A stretch of DNA of 64,000 nucleotides from contig CM060114.1 of assembly GCA_030522415.1 (NCBI GenBank), positions 28,834,804 to 28,898,803 on the forward strand, given 5' to 3'. Position 1 is the stretch's first letter; each line of letters begins with the position of its first letter. This stretch comes from Channallabes apus. Its lineage: Eukaryota > Chordata > Actinopteri > Siluriformes > Clariidae. Both the position numbers and the translations under genes were made by a program. This document shows, piece after piece, positions 60,214 through 64,000 of the stretch. Below the pieces are notes generated by a model. The model worked only from the letters and a program-made list of their open reading frames with translations, did no database searches and was not told where the DNA came from.

Positions 60214-61033
60214 TGTCATGACACGCCAAGCCACAGCTCCGTCATGATCCATGTTTGTCAACAACTCTCGCATGGCACCACGCCCCCTCTCCTCCCTGTA
60301 CACCTGGACGCTATTAGTAATCAGCCCTGCTACCTATTTAAACCACACCCTGACACTGCCTCGTCGCCAGATTATTGTGTACTCACCATGTCCAATATTC
60401 CAGCGTTCCGTCTCGTCTTGCCTTCTCGTTTCCGACCTCGCTTCGTTTCAATGACCACGTCTTCGCCTCACGTCACGGATCATTCGCCATCTCGGATCTT
60501 ATCGGTACTGACCTTTGGAACTGTTTCTCGACCACGAGCCTGGATCATGGACCTTCCCCTCACTCTCCGGCTTCGACCTCTGCCTGTTTCTCGACCACGA
60601 ATAATCCCCATGCATCTGCGTCATCTACGAGCCTGCCCGAGCTCAAGGTACACACGCCGCCTCTCTGCACGGAGTTCATTCACTTCGCGCCGACACTCCG
60701 CTTCCGCATTCCAAGCAAGCTCAAGTCACACACGCCGGCTCTCTACACGAAGTTCATTCACTTCGCGCCGACACTCCGCTTCCGCATTCCAAGCAAGCTC
60801 AGGTCACACACGCCGGCTCTCTACACGGAGCTCATGCACTTCGCGCCGACGCTCCGCCTCCGCATTCCAAGCAAGCTCAAGTCTCACACGTCAGCACAAG
60901 CAGGTTTCCAATCTAACGACCACATCTGCCTTGTCCACGGATTTAAGCCTGTCTCGCCATAATAAGTCTAAAAGCACCATTTCCTGCTCCTCATCTGCAC
61001 TTGGGTCTACCACGGCAGCCAGGAACCGTGACA
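60214..61033 (+). repeat. 5' LTR of the Ty3/gypsy element
   Basis: Begins TGTCATGACA and ends CCGTGACA, giving TG...CA ends with an inverted TGTCA/TGACA. TATTTAAA at 60,332-60,339 is a TATA-like box, and the ATG of gag-pol follows 17 bp after the end. Length about 820 bp, including three 78-bp tandem repeats. The 3' LTR lies outside the window, so the limits cannot be confirmed by comparison. No clear tRNA primer site is seen in the 17-bp gap. Confidence 0.7.
60641..60874 (+). repeat. Three 78-bp tandem repeats in the gypsy LTR
   Basis: 'gctcaag' starts recur at 60,641, 60,719, 60,797 and 60,875, exactly 78 bp apart. Each unit contains 'acacacgccg', 'ttcacttcgcgccgac' and 'ccgcattccaagcaagctc', with a few substitutions. 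Confidence 0.93.
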
Positions 61034-61050
61034 GTATAATCTGGCCAAAT

Positions 61051-64000
61051 ATGGACCCAGCAGAGACTACTCGCCTGAAGGGGGCATTAAAGAGTCAAGG
61101 AACTCTCTTGGATACTCACCAGCAGGAAATTCAACAGATGACGAACACTCTCCAAACTCTCACAGAGACCCTGATGTCACTCACCAACCAAGTGCAGCAA
61201 ACGCACCCGTCCCCAGCACCCCCTTGTTTGCCCCCCCCTCATGTGGGTGCTTTCTATCGTGAGCCACGTCTACCGGCACCACCCACCTATAACGGGGATC
61301 CCTCCACCTGTCGCTCTTTTCTCTCTCAGTGCTCTCTTGTGTTTGAGCTGCAGGCCTCCTCATTCCCCACAGAACGGTCAAAAGTCGCTTACATAATCAC
61401 CCTCCTCGCCGGAAAGGCAAGGGAATGGGGAACATCACTATGGGACGCACAGGTTCCCTGCTGTTTGACCCTCAAAGCCTTCACTGATGAAATGAGGAGA
61501 GTTTTCGATCGTTCATTTACGGGACACCAGGCAGCGAACCAAATACTCCAGCTACGCCAGGGGGCCCGCTCCGTCTCTGACTATGCCATTGATTTTCGTA
61601 CTTTGGCTCCCTCTAGTGGCTGGGGTGAGCACGCACTCTTTGATGCATTTTTTCACGGGCTTTCCGATTTAATCAAGGATGAACTCGCAGCCCGTGAGCT
61701 CCCATCTGACCTCCAGGGGCTATCTGACCTAGCGACCCGTATTGACGCCCATAAACGGACCCGGCAAGAGGAACACTATCAAGCTCCTAAGCCGTACACT
61801 CCGGCCACCACAGGCACACCACATTTGTCCCCTGAACCAATGCACATTGACCGCGCACGCATCTCGCCAGAGGAACGGCAACGGCGAAGGGATGACGGGG
61901 CCTGTTTTTACTGTGGAAGGATTGGCCATGCCGTAAGCAACTGTCCATTAAAGGGCCGGAACCCCCCGGTAATGCTGGGGACCATGGGGAACTCCAGCTT
62001 CGTCTCTTTCTCAGATAAACGATCATGCTTTGCTGTTACACTAACCCACGAAAAGCAGTCTCATATCACATATGCCCTGGTGGATTCTGGAGCCGACCAA
62101 AACCTAATGTCCTCAGCCACGGCCTCTCAATTAGAGATTCCGCTTGTACGAGTCAGTCAACCGTTCAATGTTCAGGCGCTCGATGGAAGCAAGCTTTCAC
62201 AGATCACTCACCGCACCTCCCCTGTTACACTATGCTTTTCTGGCAACCACACAGAAACCATCACCTTCCTCATCGTGAGAAATGCACACGCCCCAATCAT
62301 TTTGGGGCTTCCATGGTTAAGGTTACACAACCCCCACATCGATTGGGTAAGAATGAGCATTCTCGATTGGCACTCAACCTGCCACTCTTCGTGTCTACGC
62401 TCCGCAGCCATAACCCAGAGCCGCTCCACGTCGCAGGAAGAGATCCCCAGTTTATCTAAGGTCCCAGTAGAATACCATGATCTGCAGCAGGTCTTCAGCA
62501 AGTCACGGGCTGTCTCACTACCACCTCACCGACCCTATGACTGTGCTATTGACCTCCTCCCAGGTACCACCCCACCCAAGGGACGACTCTACTCCCTCTC
62601 TCGCCCTGAAAGAGAGGCCATGGAACAATATATTAATGAATCGCTCGCAGCAGGGATCATCCGCCCCTCGTCCTCCCCTGCCGGTGCGGGATTTTTTTTT
62701 GTGGAAAAGAAAGACAAGTCCCTCAGACCCTGCATCGATTACAGAGGAGTGAACGAAATCACGATTAAGAACCGCTATCCACTTCCTTTAATGTCTACTG
62801 CCTTTGAGCTACTCCAGGATGCCCGCATTTTCACCAAGCTAGACCTAAGAAATGCTTACCACCTGGTCAGGATAAGGGAAGGTGATGAGTGGAAGACCGC
62901 CTTTAACACCCCTACTGGTCATTATGAATACCTGGTGGTTCCATTCGGTTTAACCAACGCACCAGCAGTTTTCCAGGCACTCATTAATGATGTCCTCAGA
63001 GACTTCCTCAACATCTTTGTGTTTGCTTATCTCGATGATATCTTGGTCTTTTCTCGTTCACCAAGGGAACACAAGATCCACGTACGTCAGGTTCTACAAC
63101 GGTTATTGGAAAACAAACTCTATGTCAAGGCTGAAAAATGCGAGTTTCACGTTGACTCCACCTCCTTCCTGGGATTCTCTATTTCACCTGCGGGCATTCA
63201 AATGGACCCAACGAAGGTCAAGGCAGTCACGGACTGGCCAGTGCCATCTTGTAGACGAGAGCTTCAACGCTTTCTGGGGTTCGCCAACTTTTATCGCCGT
63301 TTCATTAGGAATTACAGCGTGGTGGCGGCCCCGCTCACAACACTAACCTCCACTAAGACCCCATTTAAATGGAATCCTCTGGCGGAGAAAGCCCTAGCTG
63401 AACTAAAGCACCGTTTTACCACGGCACCCATCCTTACCTTCCCAGACCCCTCCCTTCAGTTCGTCGTCGAAGTTGACGCTTCTGAGACGGGAGTCGGGGC
63501 TGTTCTCTCTCAGAGGTCTCCCAAGGATAACAAACTTCACCCCTGCTCCTTCTTTTCCCGTCGACTCACGGCCCCGGAGCGCAACTATGACATCGGAGAC
63601 CGTGAGTTACTGGCAGTCAAGCTCGCCCTTCAGGAATGGAGACACTGGCTGGAGGGGACGGAACACCCGTTTCTAGTCTGGACAGACCACAAAAACCTCG
63701 AATACTTAAGATCGGCCAAAAGACTCAACTCACGCCAGGCACGCTGGTCGTTGTTCTTTTCACGCTTCCACTTCACGCTGTCTTATCGCCCAGGTTCCAA
63801 GAATGTCAAGCCCGATGCCCTCTCCCGGCAGTTCTCCTCTCCTCAGGACGCACCCTCCATGGAGACCATCCTTCCACCTCGCTGTCTTGTGGCCACTACA
63901 CGACTGGAAGTGGAGAACGCAATCCTTCAGTCCCTTGAACAAGAGCCGGGCCCAAGCAATGTCCCACCTGGGCTACTCTTCGTACCAGCTCGTCTACGCC
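61051..64000 (+). CDS. Ty3/gypsy retrotransposon gag-pol, single open frame, runs off the window
   Basis: One frame from the ATG at 61,051 to the last base, 983 codons without a stop, so this copy is coding-intact as far as seen. Order: N-terminal gag with a predicted coiled segment (about 8-50); capsid-like part ([20 protein letters not shown] through [15 protein letters not shown], 75-165); zinc knuckle [14 protein letters not shown] (285-298); aspartic protease LVDSGADQN (Asp 345); reverse transcriptase ([27 protein letters not shown], catalytic YLDD at 660-663); RNase H ([17 protein letters not shown], Asp 809; [16 protein letters not shown]). The integrase would follow beyond the edge. 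The gag has no frameshift to pol, which fits single-ORF Ty3/gypsy (sushi-like/chromovirus) elements of fish. The GC content is clearly higher than in the surrounding DNA, another sign of recent arrival. Confidence 0.95.
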   Translation, partial: MDPAETTRLKGALKSQGTLLDTHQQEIQQMTNTLQTLTETLMSLTNQVQQTHPSPAPPCLPPPHVGAFYREPRLPAPPTYNGDPSTCRSFLSQCSLVFELQASSFPTERSKVAYIITLLAGKAREWGTSLWDAQVPCCLTLKAFTDEMRRVFDRSFTGHQAANQILQLRQGARSVSDYAIDFRTLAPSSGWGEHALFDAFFHGLSDLIKDELAARELPSDLQGLSDLATRIDAHKRTRQEEHYQAPKPYTPATTGTPHLSPEPMHIDRARISPEERQRRRDDGACFYCGRIGHAVSNCPLKGRNPPVMLGTMGNSSFVSFSDKRSCFAVTLTHEKQSHITYALVDSGADQNLMSSATASQLEIPLVRVSQPFNVQALDGSKLSQITHRTSPVTLCFSGNHTETITFLIVRNAHAPIILGLPWLRLHNPHIDWVRMSILDWHSTCHSSCLRSAAITQSRSTSQEEIPSLSKVPVEYHDLQQVFSKSRAVSLPPHRPYDCAIDLLPGTTPPKGRLYSLSRPEREAMEQYINESLAAGIIRPSSSPAGAGFFFVEKKDKSLRPCIDYRGVNEITIKNRYPLPLMSTAFELLQDARIFTKLDLRNAYHLVRIREGDEWKTAFNTPTGHYEYLVVPFGLTNAPAVFQALINDVLRDFLNIFVFAYLDDILVFSRSPREHKIHVRQVLQRLLENKLYVKAEKCEFHVDSTSFLGFSISPAGIQMDPTKVKAVTDWPVPSCRRELQRFLGFANFYRRFIRNYSVVAAPLTTLTSTKTPFKWNPLAEKALAELKHRFTTAPILTFPDPSLQFVVEVDASETGVGAVLSQRSPKDNKLHPCSFFSRRLTAPERNYDIGDRELLAVKLALQEWRHWLEGTEHPFLVWTDHKNLEYLRSAKRLNSRQARWSLFFSRFHFTLSYRPGSKNVKPDALSRQFSSPQDAPSMETILPPRCLVATTRLEVENAILQSLEQEPGPSNVPPGLLFVPARLR

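Noticed and set aside
60641..60880. Regularly spaced direct repeats, CRISPR-like at first sight
   Set aside because: Units are contiguous 78-bp tandem copies without unique spacers, in a vertebrate LTR.
60375..60962. 195-codon frame with three 26-residue repeats
   Set aside because: Lies inside the gypsy LTR; the 78-bp repeats happen to be a multiple of three. No conserved domain.
62025..62459. Frames at 62,025-62,459, 62,987-63,346 and others across 61-64 kb
   Set aside because: Shadows of the single gag-pol frame, which has no stop inside the window.

Overview
The window is vertebrate nuclear DNA, almost certainly from a teleost fish. The genes have many short exons with GT-AG introns. 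The intergenic and intronic DNA is AT-rich and packed with typical fish repeats: Tc1/mariner, hAT, TTAA- and TA-flanked MITEs, L2-like and RTE-like LINEs, tRNA-derived SINEs, Ty3/gypsy and an old retrovirus-like pol. The repeat spectrum is compatible with an otophysan such as a catfish, but I cannot fix the species.

Layout. Bases 1-24,900 hold no host gene that I can recognise; they are layers of decayed transposons and a LINE. Bases 25,014-36,595 carry usp18 on the minus strand (ten coding exons plus a probable 5' UTR exon, 329 aa), with an interferon-type ISRE just upstream and a 1.4-kb GAT/GGT array in one intron. Bases 38,159-44,440 carry pex26 (minus, five coding exons, 304 aa). Bases 45,476-48,464 carry rhno1 (minus, two coding exons, 295 aa). 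Bases 49,916-54,389 carry foxm1 (plus, eight coding exons, 616 aa). rhno1 and foxm1 are head to head about 1.5 kb apart; the shared promoter contains two inverted CCAAT boxes 33 bp apart, an E-box, an E2F-like site and a CHR-like element. From about 56.2 kb to the right edge the DNA is again mobile: a TA-flanked MITE, a broken retrovirus-like pol, and a Ty3/gypsy element with a 5' LTR and one uninterrupted gag-pol frame (983 codons) running off the window.

How the genes relate. foxm1 (G2/M transcription factor) and rhno1 (9-1-1 checkpoint partner) share a promoter with cell-cycle sites, as in mammals. usp18 (ISG15 protease and interferon brake) carries its own ISRE. pex26 (peroxisome import) is a housekeeping gene between them. 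The order joins genes that lie on human 22q11 (USP18, PEX26) and 12p13 (RHNO1, FOXM1). All exon models were built by eye from splice sites, phase continuity and remembered family sequence; every exon-exon phase closes, which is strong internal support.
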